Origin: Parus major
Lineage: Eukaryota > Chordata > Aves > Passeriformes > Paridae
Direction: 5' to 3'
NCBI RefSeq assembly: GCF_001522545.3
Contig: NC_031777.1
Coordinates: 2,472,360 to 2,536,359 of the forward strand
DNA length: 64,000 nt
In this document: one piece after another, positions 1-9,872 of the stretch
Layout of the letters: each line of letters begins with the position of its first letter
Position numbering within the stretch: the stretch's first letter is position 1
Notes under the pieces: model-generated
Database searches by the model: none
Seen by the model: only the letters and a program-made list of their open reading frames with translations
What the model was told of the DNA's origin: nothing
Position numbers and translations under genes: made by a program

Positions 1-2195
1 AAAAGGCAGATTTATGCACGTCTGAGGGGGGTTATGCATTCCCACTGATTTGTATTCAGCGCTGCACAGGAATTTATGGAAGGAGGGGATCGATGTTTTA
101 TTGATATCTAAAAAAACCTATATGATGGATGTGCTAATTACACATTTTTTCTCCCAGACTCCCTTTATTATACACAAACAAATGGCCCTGCTGCTTTAAC
201 ATATGCAGGGGAAATGTGCAACAGAGCCAAGCTCCTTGGAGGTGATGCATGAGAGGGGGGCCTGCCTAATGCCAGGTCAGAGACCTCAGTTCTTTGTTTA
301 ACTTCTTCCCTAGCCAGTACTGAGTTTTGGTTTCCTGTTGCCTGTGACTCCGTTTCCATTTCATGGAAATCAGGAACAGGAGGGCACAGGTCTTGCAGCC
401 ACACTGCTACAGCAGGTATTGGTTCTCAAAAATCCTGAGCAGGGTGTGCAATTTGCTGTGCCTTGCTAAGAGGGGACACACAGGGGGAAGAAGGAGCAGG
501 GCTTTTTATCTTCCTTCTAAAGCAGTGAGGGTGCAGAGGAGAGGGGCAGCGCTCAGTGCTTGTCTCCCCTCCTCCCTCTCCCACTGCAGGGGTGAAGGCG
601 AGCCAGGTGCTGTGATATGTGTAGCAATACATGTAAAAAATCAATATTGCTGATGGAAATCACAGGCACACTCTGCCCTGTCACTGCCTGATGAGCCTCA
701 GCCCCACGCCAGCGCTCCCGTGCTCCAAGCAGGGAAGGAGGGTGGCTCTGCTCAGTGCAGAACTCTGTGCCCTGCTTTCTGCAGGAGGCACGTGGGATTT
801 GGGAAGCCACCAGAGCAGGGAAAGGACCTTCTGGGTGCAGGACAAGGAGTAGATACAAGAGGTGGTAGCAGCGTGGAAGAGAAGGTGGGGTAAAGCATGG
901 ACCCCAAAACATCGCAGCAGAGTGCTGCCTGCCCGGAACTGGCAGCACAGCTTGGGTTCTCACAGTGAGAATTTTGTCATTCCCAGGCCAGGGAAAAAGT
1001 TCTCAGCCATTAACCTCGTGTTCTGCCAAGAAATGGCTTTGGCAGGCAGCTGCCACCCACGCAGCTCCAGGCTCCATATGCAGGCAAGGCATGGGGTTGC
1101 TTGGCTTTGACAGGGCTTGGTGGTGCCCTACAGGGATGTTTGGCAAAGGTTCAGTCAGAAGTGAGTCCCTCTTGGTCCCTCCTGTGCCCTGGCAGGGAGA
1201 TGGTGGGAGGCACTATGGAGAGGAGATCTCTCCCCCAGGGACACTGGTGCAGGGGCCAAATCTCCCAAAAAGCCATGAGGGAGACAAAGGAAAGGAGAGC
1301 AGCAGGATGAGAACATATGCAATGGGTGGCCTGGAGGAGCTCTGGGGACAGGAGGGGACATTTATTAACCAGAAGGAGCAGCTCTGTCCACAGCAGGGGT
1401 GACATATGCCAGGTTGAGGTGTGCTGGGGGCTGTGCCACTCATCCTCGGGGCCACACACATCCCCAGCCTGCTCCTCCTCCAAAGGCAGGTGTCTCCCAC
1501 AGTGAAAGACACATCTACAAAAGAACCAGCTCTTAATTGCCTCCTTCTCCTTTTGTTGTGGGGGAAAAAAAGAGAAGTAATCACAGCTTAGCTTACAGGG
1601 ATCCCTTCAGATGTTGCTCTCAGGCTGGCCAAGGCTTGGTGCATGCAGTGGCCTCTGCCCTCAGCACAGGGACAATGACAGGTCTCCAGGCTGGCCAGCA
1701 GGATGGATATGATAATTATGCAGGGATATTTTTTCTCTGCTTGGCATTGCCTGTTATTGTGCCTTTGCTATCCCAGCGTGGGACCTGGGGCAGACCCACA
1801 TTATGCAGCCCGTGCAAGGGCCCTGCATGATTTATTTTATTTTTAACCACTTGGTGCTTGTAATGTTTCTGGTTTTGTGTGCTCTGCAGCCCAGGGCTGG
1901 GGGAATGGGTCAAATTAGACCTGGCTCATACTGGGATGATGGGGGTTCTCCCAGCCCTGCACCACCTCATGTTTCCAGGGGGAGGTGGGTGCACCCAGCA
2001 CAAGGGCATTGGCACTGGGTTCCAATTCCAAATCAACATTACCCAGCAGAGCAGGAGCAGCATGTCTGAGCCCAGCATCCCCATCCTCCGTGTTCCCACG
2101 CCAGGTTCCCAAAACCTCCACGGGCGCCTTTCATCAAGCCTGCTCCCACGCCTGCCAGAGCGAGGGGGTGGGAGGAAGGATCAGACCTTCGGTGC
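1..2195. other. Upstream non-coding DNA, nothing recognised
   Basis: Moderately GC-rich sequence with short open frames on both strands, none resembling a known protein and none with supporting splice structure. No CR1, LTR or RNA gene was recognised. In mammals the gene upstream of ACBD6 is XPR1, facing away. I looked for its conserved N-terminal exon on the minus strand and did not see it. Confidence 0.5.
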
Positions 2196-2239
2196 AAAAA
2201 ATAAAAAAAAAAAAAAATTAAATTTTTTTTTTTAAAAAA
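2196..2239. repeat. A-run followed by T-run (near-palindrome)
   Basis: A run of A with one T interruption (from 2196) meets a run of T and then AAAAAA, so the two halves can pair. It is low-complexity sequence immediately left of the CpG-rich block at 2.28 kb. No transposon was recognised next to it. Confidence 0.7.
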
Positions 2240-2279
2240 GCAAGGAAAAAGTGAAAGAGAGCTGGTAGGAGCTGCAAGT

Positions 2280-2550
2280 GCTCTGGAGAAGAAACCCGGC
2301 GAGGCAGGGAGCCTTCTCTCACCATGGAGACACGGCGGAGAGCGTGCGGAGGCTCCGAGCTCCGGCTCATTCGCTGCGAGTACTTTTCCGGAGCTGTTGG
2401 AGGCGTTTTGGGCTCTCCCAGCCCGCCCGGCTGCCCGGGAGCCCCGGCGGGGTCGGACCGGGCGCGGCTGCCCCGCACCGAGCAGGGCTGGCACAGCTGG
2501 CACAGCTGGATGGAGCAGAACGGGGCTGCTGGGGGGTGGTGGGAGGACGA
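2280..2550. promoter_or_regulatory. Isolated CpG-rich block (candidate orphan CpG island)
   Basis: About 270 bp with many CpGs (clusters at about 2297-2370 and 2425-2480), sharply different from the AT-rich flanks at 2196-2239 and 2601-2653. It contains no recognisable exon on either strand. It could be a promoter of an unannotated transcript or simply a GC-rich remnant. A GGCACAGCT doublet is present near 2488-2507. Confidence 0.4.
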
Positions 2551-2600
2551 GTGTGTATAAATATTGCAGTTTGTTTATCAGGCTGGATGTTAGTCAGTCA

Positions 2601-2653
2601 TGTATATATATATATTTTTTTTCTTTTTATTTAATTTTTTTAAAAATTTTTTG
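2601..2653. repeat. AT-rich low-complexity tract
   Basis: A (TA)n run followed by T-rich sequence with AAAAA. Simple sequence with no function inferred. Confidence 0.75.
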
Positions 2654-2985
2654 GTTGGATCAGCCTTTTTCTCCCCTTCCTTTCAAACCAGGGCTTCATC
2701 CCTGCTGCACAAGCTGTGGGGGTCATAGATTAGCAAGGTACCCTTTGTCCCCACAGAAAGCAGCTGGGGGAAGAGGGATGCTTGCAAGCACATTCCTGGC
2801 TTTGGCACAGCCAAATCTGTGCCCAGTCTGATACTGAGCAGAGGCTGGGCCCCCCTGCCCCACTTGGAAAAGCTGGGATACAGGGATCCACTCCTTTTTC
2901 ATGGAGGGCTGTGGTGTGCCTGCACTCATGCCACCTTCAGTGCCACGGTTTGATGTCCCTGCATGGCTGTTTTCAGGTGCTTCAG

Positions 2986-3305
2986 TGATCATAGGAACAT
3001 AGAATATTCTGAATTGAAAGAGACACACAAGGATCATCGAGTCCAACTCCTGGCCTTGCACAGGACAGCCCCAAAAATCCCACCATGTGCCTGAGAGTGT
3101 TGTCCAAAAGTTTCTTGAATTCTGTCAGGCTTGGTGCTGTGACCACTTCTGTGGGGAGCCAGTTCCAGTGCCCAGCCACCCTCGGGGTGAGGAATCTTTC
3201 TCTGACATCCAGCCTAAACCTCTCCTGACACAGCTCCATGCCATTCCCCCAGGGCCTGTGATGCTCCAGCTTGCTGCCTGGGCTATTTTGGGGCTTTCCC
3301 CCCAC
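2986..3305 (-). mobile_element. CR1 LINE fragment, minus strand
   Basis: Reads as the reverse complement of a CR1 3' region. The left edge has the AT-rich 3' terminus (cataggaacatagaat), followed by complements of hallmark CR1 segments such as gtccaactcctggcc, ggggagccagttccagtg and atccagcctaaacctc. It is truncated at its 5' side near 3305, as CR1 copies usually are. It forms an inverted pair with the copy at 3545-4033. Confidence 0.85.
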
Positions 3306-3544
3306 CAAGTAAATCCTCAGGCACCCAGTGAGGTTGTGAAGAGAGTGAGAGCATAAAAGCCAAACCATGCCTCTTATGGAATGTCTTTTTTTTTCCCCAC
3401 AGCTCCTGCATTTTCCTCTGGAAGTCCCTGGATGGAAAAGTGGGTGCATGCATTGCACACAGGCTGCTGAATGGAAAAGGTTGGCTTTTTTCCTCTTTCT
3501 CTCTTCACAGCCTCACTGGGTGCCAGAGGCTTTTCTTAGAGGTG

Positions 3545-4033
3545 GAAAAAGCCCCAACATAGCCCAGGCAGCAAGCTGGAGCATCACAGTGACAGGCCCT
3601 GAGGGAACGGCATGGAGCTGTGTCAGGGGAGGATTAGGCTGATATATGAAAGATATTAGAGAAATATAGAAATATATAGAAATATATAGAAATATATAGA
3701 AATATATAGAAATATAGAAATATAGAAATACAGAAATACATAGAAATATAGAAATACATAGAGATACAGAAGTACATAGAGATATAGAAATATATAGAGA
3801 TATATAGAGATATATAGAGATATTAGAGAAAGGTTCCTGACCCTGAGGGTGGCTGGGCACTGGAACAGGCTCCCCAGGGAAGTGGTCACAGCATTGAGGC
3901 TGCCAGAGCTCAAGAAACATTTGGACAACACTCTCAGGCACATGGTGTGGCCCTTGGGGCTGTTCTGTGCAGGGCCAGGAGTTGGACTCAGTGATCCTTG
4001 TGTGGCCCTTCCAACTCAGGGTATTTTCTGTCC
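3545..4033 (+). mobile_element. CR1 LINE fragment, plus strand, interrupted by a microsatellite
   Basis: Same CR1 subfamily as the minus-strand copy to its left: agcaagctggagcatcac at about 3570, and ggctccccagggaagtgg and ccaggagttggactcag after the interruption. A microsatellite of about 180 bp (3655-3836) expands exactly where the element normally has its gatattag...agaaa stretch. The 3' end is near 4033. Confidence 0.85.
3655..3836 (+). repeat. (AGAAATATAT)n-like microsatellite inside CR1
   Basis: Imperfect tandem repeats of about 6 to 10 bp (agaaatatat, agaaatac, agagatat) between the two halves of a CR1 copy. Both borders read gatattagag/atattagaga, suggesting the array grew from this short AT-rich CR1 motif. 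Apparent membrane-like peptides on the minus strand (many Ile/Tyr/Phe) are translations of the repeat, not a gene. Confidence 0.9.
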
Positions 4034-4129
4034 TGTGGGTGAGTTGGATGTGACTGGGATTTGCCAAATGAAAGGACCAAGGGTGCTGGAAGCATCCTCA
4101 TCATCACCCAGTGTCTCGGGGTGACACAG

Positions 4130-4458
4130 GGACCCCAAAACCGAGACCCCCCAGCTGTCAGCACGGAGCGGGCCGGGGGCTGCGGGGTGGCCAAGGGCTC
4201 CCGGAGAACTCGGGGCTGCCATTCGCCACGGCCGGGGGTGGAGGAAGGAGGGAGATGGGACTCGACAGCTGTGCCCGGGAGAGGGAAACTTTCCGCCCGA
4301 AGCGGATACCGGGATAAATATAAACTGCTTTGGGATAGCACTTGGCTGGGACCACCGGACAGGGCAGGGTCACCCCTGGGAACCCGGCACCGCATCCCGG
4401 CTGATCCCGGCTGACATCGCGTACCGCCTTCATCCCGGCGGATCCAGACGTCGTGTCC
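4130..4458. other. GC-rich block left of an assembly gap
   Basis: CpG-rich sequence with repeated atcccggc-like motifs near the gap (about 4395-4440). No exon was recognised. It continues on the other side of the gap at 4886-4990, where gatcccggcc and cccgggat recur. Confidence 0.5.
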
Positions 4459-4885
4459 NNNNNNNNNNNNNNNNNNNNNNNNNNNNNNNNNNNNNNNNNN
4501 NNNNNNNNNNNNNNNNNNNNNNNNNNNNNNNNNNNNNNNNNNNNNNNNNNNNNNNNNNNNNNNNNNNNNNNNNNNNNNNNNNNNNNNNNNNNNNNNNNNN
4601 NNNNNNNNNNNNNNNNNNNNNNNNNNNNNNNNNNNNNNNNNNNNNNNNNNNNNNNNNNNNNNNNNNNNNNNNNNNNNNNNNNNNNNNNNNNNNNNNNNNN
4701 NNNNNNNNNNNNNNNNNNNNNNNNNNNNNNNNNNNNNNNNNNNNNNNNNNNNNNNNNNNNNNNNNNNNNNNNNNNNNNNNNNNNNNNNNNNNNNNNNNNN
4801 NNNNNNNNNNNNNNNNNNNNNNNNNNNNNNNNNNNNNNNNNNNNNNNNNNNNNNNNNNNNNNNNNNNNNNNNNNNNNNNNNNNNN
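4459..4885. other. Assembly gap (427 N)
   Basis: Run of N. The flanks on both sides are GC-rich and share the atcccgg motif, so the missing sequence is probably GC-rich and repetitive. The N length may be an estimate. Confidence 1.
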
Positions 4886-4990
4886 GGGGATGATCCCGGC
4901 CGGTACCGGGCACTGTGTCCCGGGATCCGACTCTCTCTCTGCCCGGGATGGTCTCGGAGCGGCCCGCGAGTGCCCTCCAGTGGTCCCGGG

Positions 4991-5092
4991 AGGAAGAGGA
5001 GGAGGAAGATGATGATGAGGAAGATGATGATGAGGAGGAAGATGATGAGGAGGAGGAAGATGATGATGAGGAGGAAGATGAGGAGGAGGAGG
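4991..5092 (+). repeat. (GAGGAAGATGAT)n simple repeat
   Basis: Purine-rich imperfect array of gag, gaa and gat triplets. On + it would translate as an Asp/Glu tract and on - as a Ser or His/Pro tract, but no conserved protein surrounds it. It sits directly left of a CR1 fragment. Confidence 0.9.
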
Positions 5093-5154
5093 GGAGGCCA
5101 GCGGCAGCCCCGGGGGTGGCAGCCGGGCACAGAGGGGCTCTGGGGCCGCAGGAG

Positions 5155-5292
5155 GGGTTGCCCAGAGAAGCTGTGGCTGCCCCATGCCTGGAGGTGCTCA
5201 AGGCCAGGTTGGATGGGGCTTGGAGCAACCCGGGATAGTGGGAGGTGTCCCTGCCCAGGGCGGGGAGCGGGGCTGGATGAATTTTAAGATCC
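5155..5292 (+). mobile_element. CR1 LINE 3' fragment
   Basis: Contains the CR1 hallmark gcccagagaagctgtggctg, followed by a ggtgctcaaggccaggttgg-like stretch and a tail at gaattttaagatcc. Plus orientation and short. Confidence 0.85.
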
Positions 5293-5332
5293 ACCACCTT
5301 AATCCATCCCTGGATCCGTCACACCCTCAATC

Positions 5333-5487
5333 CTGGGACCCTCAATTCAGGAAGGACATTGAGGTGCTGGAGCAAGTCCAGGGAAGGATGAGCTCAGTGT
5401 CAGCCTCTTCTCCCATCCTCGACAGGATGTGAGGAAACAGCCTCAAGCTGCGGCAGGAGAGGTTTAGATTTGATATTAGGGAAGTTT
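5333..5487 (+). mobile_element. CR1 LINE, left half of a copy split by an LTR
   Basis: Begins with caattcaggaaggacattg, includes aggtgctggagcaagtccag and ends ggtttagatttgatattag...agttt. The right half resumes at 6157 after the solo LTR and one copy of the gttt target duplication. Confidence 0.85.
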
Positions 5488-6156
5488 TGTTATAAAATGA
5501 CAATATAGTATTGGCTTTCACATTTATGTATTGGCTTTTGCGTGTTATTATTAATAATAACAATAATAATTGTTGATGTGGTGCAATTTCTATTTCCTTT
5601 TTGGTATAGTATAATCTGTGAGTTTATTTATGCACCGTATAGTTTATGTAAATAGTACATAGTTTGATAAACATGTCTTAAGCTGTAGCATAATATTAAA
5701 ATAGAGACTATGTGATGTTAAAATGTTTTTATGTAACTAACTCAGAGGATGGTGTAAGATAATTAGGTAGTTCCTCGCATTTGTAGACTATCTGTTTGAT
5801 AAGAGTGAAAAAAAAAAACCATAACCCAATTTACCGACTCCTCGTTATCAGGGAGTGTAAAAACAACAGGATGGAACCGCGAGAAGAAATAAAATATATT
5901 GGTTTAATCTACAAGATGGCACAAGTCAAAGGTTAAAACCAAGCAAAAGAACATCTAAACTCAAAGGAATGTGTGAATATGTATAAATTCTTATGAATAT
6001 GCATGTTCCCCTGTAAGGTAATAGTATCTAAAGAACAATGTTTTAAGCTAAGGGTGTGCTTTTGGCAGATAGCCAAGCATCCCAGGGCTGGATTTTATCC
6101 CTTTTATCCCTCATGAAACTTTTAAAAACTTTAAAGACCGAATTTTGGTTTTCACA
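5488..6156 (+). mobile_element. Solo LTR of an endogenous retrovirus, nested in CR1 (copy 1)
   Basis: A 669-bp block that starts TGTTATAAAATG and ends TTTTCACA, flanked by exact 4-bp duplications gttt at 5484-5487 and 6157-6160. The interrupted CR1 reads continuously once the block and one gttt are ignored. The same family recurs at 25215-25820; shared landmarks include gaatatgtat, atgaatatgca, a gtgtgct...ttggc stretch and a terminal aaacttttaaa...ttttcaca. The order of a TATA-like motif (about 5982) and the aaacttttaaa region near the end suggests plus orientation. A 4-bp duplication fits gammaretrovirus-like (ERV1) integration. There is no internal region or coding sequence, so this is a recombined solo LTR. 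Confidence 0.85.
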
Positions 6157-6338
6157 GTTTTTATACGGAGAGGGCAGTCAATCTTTGGGACAACCTGCCT
6201 AGAGGACCGGCACCATCCCTGTAAGCGCTAAAAACCGCTGACATGGTTTAGTGACGAGCACATTGGTGCTGCTGGGGGAAGGTCTGGGCTCGATGTCCTT
6301 GGAAGTCTTTCCCAAACCTCAGCGATTTTGGCATTTCC
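6157..6338 (+). mobile_element. CR1 LINE, right half of the split copy
   Basis: Continues the CR1 from 5487: cggagagggcagtcaatc, gacaacctgcctaga, ggcaccatccctg, gacatggtttagtgacg, then the 3' stretch ggaagtctttcccaaacctc ending at about 6338. Its end touches the ACBD6 CpG island. Confidence 0.8.
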
Positions 6339-6770
6339 TTCACGTCTCTGCCCGGAACCCTCGTGCTCGGCGCGCGTTTCCCGCGGGCGGCGCGGCCGCG
6401 CGTACCGAGGCGCGGCGGGGGAGCGCGTTGCCGGGCGGACCGGGGCGGGCGCGGGCCGCCATGGCGTCGCCCCCGCTGTCGGCGGCGGGCGGGAGCGGTG
6501 GCGAGCTCAGCTCGGGCTCCGAGGCGGCGGCCACGGGCGCGGCGCTGCCGGGCCGAGACCTGTCCGCGCTCTTCGAGCAGGCGGCCGAGCGGCTCCCCTC
6601 GCTGCTGCCCGCCGCCAGCAAGGAGCAGCTGCTCTACCTGTACGCCCGCTACAAGCAGGTGAGGCGGGACCGGCCCGCGGGCTGAGCGCGGCCCCGGGGC
6701 GGGCGGGCCGGGCTGAGGGGCGACACCGGTGCGGTGCCCCGAGGGGCCGTGCCTGGGGCTCTCCCGGGGC
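6330..6770 (+). promoter_or_regulatory. ACBD6: ACBD6 CpG-island promoter
   Basis: CpG dinucleotides are very dense (runs such as gcgcggccgcgcg near 6390 and ggcggcggcc in exon 1), against a CpG-poor background on both sides. A GC-box-like ggggcgggcg lies just upstream of the start codon at about 6442. There is no clear TATA box, as usual for housekeeping CpG-island promoters. The island starts directly after a CR1 3' end (about 6338), so transposon-derived DNA abuts the promoter. The exact transcription start is not visible from sequence. Confidence 0.8.
6461..6658 (+). CDS. ACBD6: ACBD6 exon 1: N-terminus and start of the ACB domain
   Basis: The ATG sits in a strong Kozak context (gccgccATGG) inside a CpG island. 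This exon encodes residues 1-66. Residues 1-32 are Gly/Ser/Ala-rich and contain SGGELSSGS, which matches the mammalian N-terminal region; the rest of that stretch is poorly conserved. The ACB domain begins near residue 33 (LSALFEQAAERL) and runs to YARYKQ. Tyr61, Tyr64 and Lys65 align with Tyr28, Tyr31 and Lys32 of classical ACBP, which contact the acyl-CoA adenine and phosphate. The exon ends in phase 0 at cag|gtgagg. Several other frames are open here only because the sequence is GC-rich; they match nothing I recognise. Confidence 0.96.
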
Positions 6771-7002
6771 CATGTGCCTGCGGGGCTGAGGCCCAAAATG
6801 TGGCAGCGGTGGCGAGGAGGAAAGTTGCGTCCCGGATGATGGCGGGAGCGGGGGTGTTTTCCTCCGGGACAACGCCGGCTGTGCTTGCGGTGGAGGTGGA
6901 TGGAGTCCGGTGGGATAAAGCCCCGCGAAATTTGGGGGAAGAGCGGTTTGGAAATGCCCCAGCGGGAAAGGAGCTGGCGATGCTGACATGAGCCCGAGAA
7001 GG

Positions 7003-7616
7003 CCAAGGGCATCCTAGGCTGTATCAGCCATAGTGTGACCGGTGATAAATAACACAGAAAAGAGAAATTTTCAGTTCCAGCAGGACCGAGGCAGTGACCG
7101 ACCTCCTGTGCTGGGCATGGGTGAGGCCACATCTCAAATTCTGCGTTCAGTTTTGGGCTCCTCGATTCAGGAAGGACATTGAGGTTGTGGAGCATGTCCA
7201 GGAAAGGGATCAGAGCTGGGGAAGGGTCTGGAGCACAAATTTGATGAAGAGGAGCTGAGGGAGCTCAGCCTGTAGTAAAGGAGGCTCGGGGGAAACTTTG
7301 TTGCTTTCTACAACCACCTGAGAGGAGGTTGTGGCCAGGTAGAGGTCGGGTTCTGCTCCCAAGTAACATGTGCCAGGACAAAAGGAGGTGTTCTGGAGCA
7401 GGTGCAGTTCAGGTTGGACTTCAGGAAGAATTCCTCACTGAAAGGGTGATCAGGAACTGGAAGGAGGGCGGTGATGGAATCACTGTTCTTAGAGATGTTT
7501 AAAAAACAACTGGACGTGGCCCTTAGCGCCGTGGTCTGGTTGTCAAGGTGGTGATCGGTCTAAGGTGGGACTCGGTGATCTCAGAGGTCTTTTCCAAACC
7601 AATGATTCTGTAAATC
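7003..7616 (+). mobile_element. CR1 LINE fragment (about 600 bp) with a small insertion
   Basis: Long CR1 3' region: aaggccaagggcatcctagg, aggaaggacattgag, gggaagggtctggagcacaa, aggagctgagggagctcagc, acttcaggaagaattcctca, gatctcagaggtcttttcc and the terminal aatgattctgtaaa. About 50 bp after ggctgtatcagccatagtg do not fit and may be an insertion or divergence. Confidence 0.9.
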
Positions 7617-7696
7617 CATCACCCTGGTTGTTGTTCCTCCCACCCTCACTCAACTGTGGGCGGCCCTGACGCTGCATCCTTTGAACAACAGGAACC

Positions 7697-7928
7697 AGAC
7701 TCAAGTTCTGCCAGCAGAGGTCCAGGTTGGATATTAGGAAAAACTTCTTGCCTGAGAGAATGGGAAAACACTGGAATGGGCTGTCCAGGGAATGATCATC
7801 CCTGGAAGTGTTCAAAAACCAAGAAGATGGGGCACTTTGCAATATGGTTTTGGTGGGAATGGTGGTGTTTGGCCAAAGGCAGGACTGAGTGATCCTGGAG
7901 GTCTTTTCCCACCTTAATGATTCTGTGG
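7697..7928 (+). mobile_element. CR1 LINE 3' fragment
   Basis: Hallmarks include aggttggatattaggaaaaa, atccctggaagtgttcaaaa, atcctggaggtcttttccca and a 3' end at taatgattctgtgg. Same orientation as the copy just to its left. Confidence 0.88.
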
Positions 7929-8237
7929 CATTGATTTGGCTTCAGCACAGTCTGTGGTGGTTGAAATTGGTGTGGAGAACCAACTTCAAAACTGAGCTGG
8001 TTGAGTCTGGTTATAACTTTGAACACAACCCCCGTTTCCCTTCAGTCCCTGTGAGCTATGGGATGCATCCTGTCAGAGCACACAATGTAACTTATTCCTG
8101 CTCCTGCAGGAGAACTTACATAAAACAAACCAAACAAAGCATCAGTTGCAAAGGACTGGAACAATCACTTAACTTGGACAAACAGAAAACTCTTAAGTGT
8201 TGTTACACCCGGATGAGGAAAGAGTAAAACTACAAAT

Positions 8238-8352
8238 ATAGGCTGGATGGAGCTCTGAGCAACCTGTTCTAGTGGAAGATGTCCCTGTCCATGCCAGGGG
8301 GGTGGATCTAGGTGATCTTTCAACCCAAACCTTTTTGTGATTTTGTGGCTCA
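8238..8352 (+). mobile_element. CR1 LINE short 3' fragment
   Basis: About 115 bp: ggctggatggagctctgagc, then tagtggaagatgtccctgtc, ctaggtgatctttcaaccca and ttttgtgattttgtgg at the end. Confidence 0.85.
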
Positions 8353-9767
8353 AGCATGTGTCAAGAGGAGCTTGAGAAGTGAATCCCACTCATTTGGATG
8401 AACAAAGTTGGGTGTACACATATTCCATTTATTTCCTTCCCATATGGATTACCTGTGTCCTACTACTGCCATGTAGATAGAAGTGCTCTCAATGTTTTAG
8501 TGCAGTATTTAATTATCCTCTAAGCTGGCAGCTCCCAGGCTGTGGTTTGTGGACCAGTAATTATGTTAAAAGCAGGCTGGTCACGTGAGGTTTTGTTTTC
8601 AGACTGTGCTTAGCGCTTAAACAGGACTCCAGGTTTCTCTTTCCCTTGTAAGAAAAAGGAGGGTAGGAAAAAAAAATATGAAGAGAATTTTACAATGCCC
8701 AGGATGAGAAGAAAAGGGTGTCTTTTCTATATTTTTTTTGTCTGTATTCTCAGGATGCTTGTTGCAAATAACATCTTTATTTTTTGCTCTGTTTCAAATG
8801 CTTAGTGACTATCCTGGGTGGAAATGGGAAGGGATTGCTTGTTTGTCAGCTCATGATTGTGCACAGACTACAGAGGGTTTCCTGATGTTAGCTCTGTAAG
8901 ACCAATAAGAGTTTAATGTTAAAAATTGCAAAAATCAGAAGCTGTCTCACAAGAGTCAGGAAAAGCTGACAATTAACACTTTGTCAGCACGGATTTCCAG
9001 TTGCCTTTCACTGAGAAGAACAGGGCACTTCTGTGTCCTTCTCCTGTGTCCCTGACCAAGCAGGATGTGACAGCAAGTGCTTTTGTGCTCCTTGGTTTCA
9101 GGCTGTGCTTGGCTCCTGGATTTCTGTGCCTTCCCAGTTCGGAAAGGTGCCCTCCCTGTTACAGAGTGCCTGGGAGTGCAGGGCTGCCACTGGCAATGGG
9201 AGATGTTTGCTGGCACAGCCACTGCAGGATTATATGCCCTGCTACCTTTAAGTTTTGTAGCATTTTGTGCTTTAAATGAAAACGAGGGCCCTTCATGCAA
9301 GTTTTCTGGATTTAATTACAGCAGCCATATCAGGATGCATAATGAGCTGCTAATATATTACCCCGGTGGACGCTGGAATTGCTGGCACACAAAAGGTGCT
9401 GACTCAGATCTGTCCACTGTCCTTGATTTGGCATCCTTGTCTTTTCCCAGTTTAGTGGTTTGTGTCACTAAAGGCTTTGATTTAAGATACAGCACCGTCA
9501 TAAAAGAGGTGACAGTAACAGCTGAGCTCTCTGTTAAAATACTGGATATTATTTATTTCAAACTATTTGGGTATATAGGCATTTTCCTGGAATTTTATTA
9601 CCTTTTATTGGAGGCCATTTCAGGATTTTATTACTTTTCTCTCTGATTTTGTTTATGTGTCAGAGACCTGAAAATAGGGGAATTGCTTAGTTGTCATCTC
9701 CAGTGAGATTTTCAGAAGATGTTGCTGAGTTTATGACTGTGCCCCACAACAGGAGGAACAGAGTAGT

Positions 9768-9872
9768 CATAAGGCTCTGGACTGGGAGTGATTTTTCTTT
9801 CCTTCCACTATTTTCTGTGTGGCTTTGGGCAAATCACTAGTCTGGGCCTTGTGTGTGTGGTGGTGAAGTGAA
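9768..9872 (+). mobile_element. MIR-like ancient SINE relic
   Basis: Contains ggctctggactgggagtg and then tgtgtggctttgggcaaatc, followed by actagtctgggcct. These match the order of the MIR core (the 'gtgaccttgggcaagtcac' region). Strongly diverged and short, so the call is by motif order only. Confidence 0.6.

Noticed and set aside
3513..4067. Minus-strand open frame rich in Ile, Tyr, Ser and Leu that looks membrane-like
   Set aside because: It is the translation of CR1 plus the agaaatatat microsatellite.
4915..5238. Open frame with a long Asp/Glu tract
   Set aside because: The acidic stretch is a translated (gag/gaa/gat)n simple repeat followed by CR1 sequence. There is no conserved protein context.
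1..6200. First exon of XPR1 on the minus strand
   Set aside because: XPR1 is the expected divergent neighbour in mammals, but its conserved N-terminal coding sequence was not seen. It is probably further left.
6248..7195. 315-codon minus-strand open frame across the ACBD6 promoter and first exon
   Set aside because: It is a shadow of the GC-rich island and CR1 ends. It matches no known protein, and the other strand carries a real exon.
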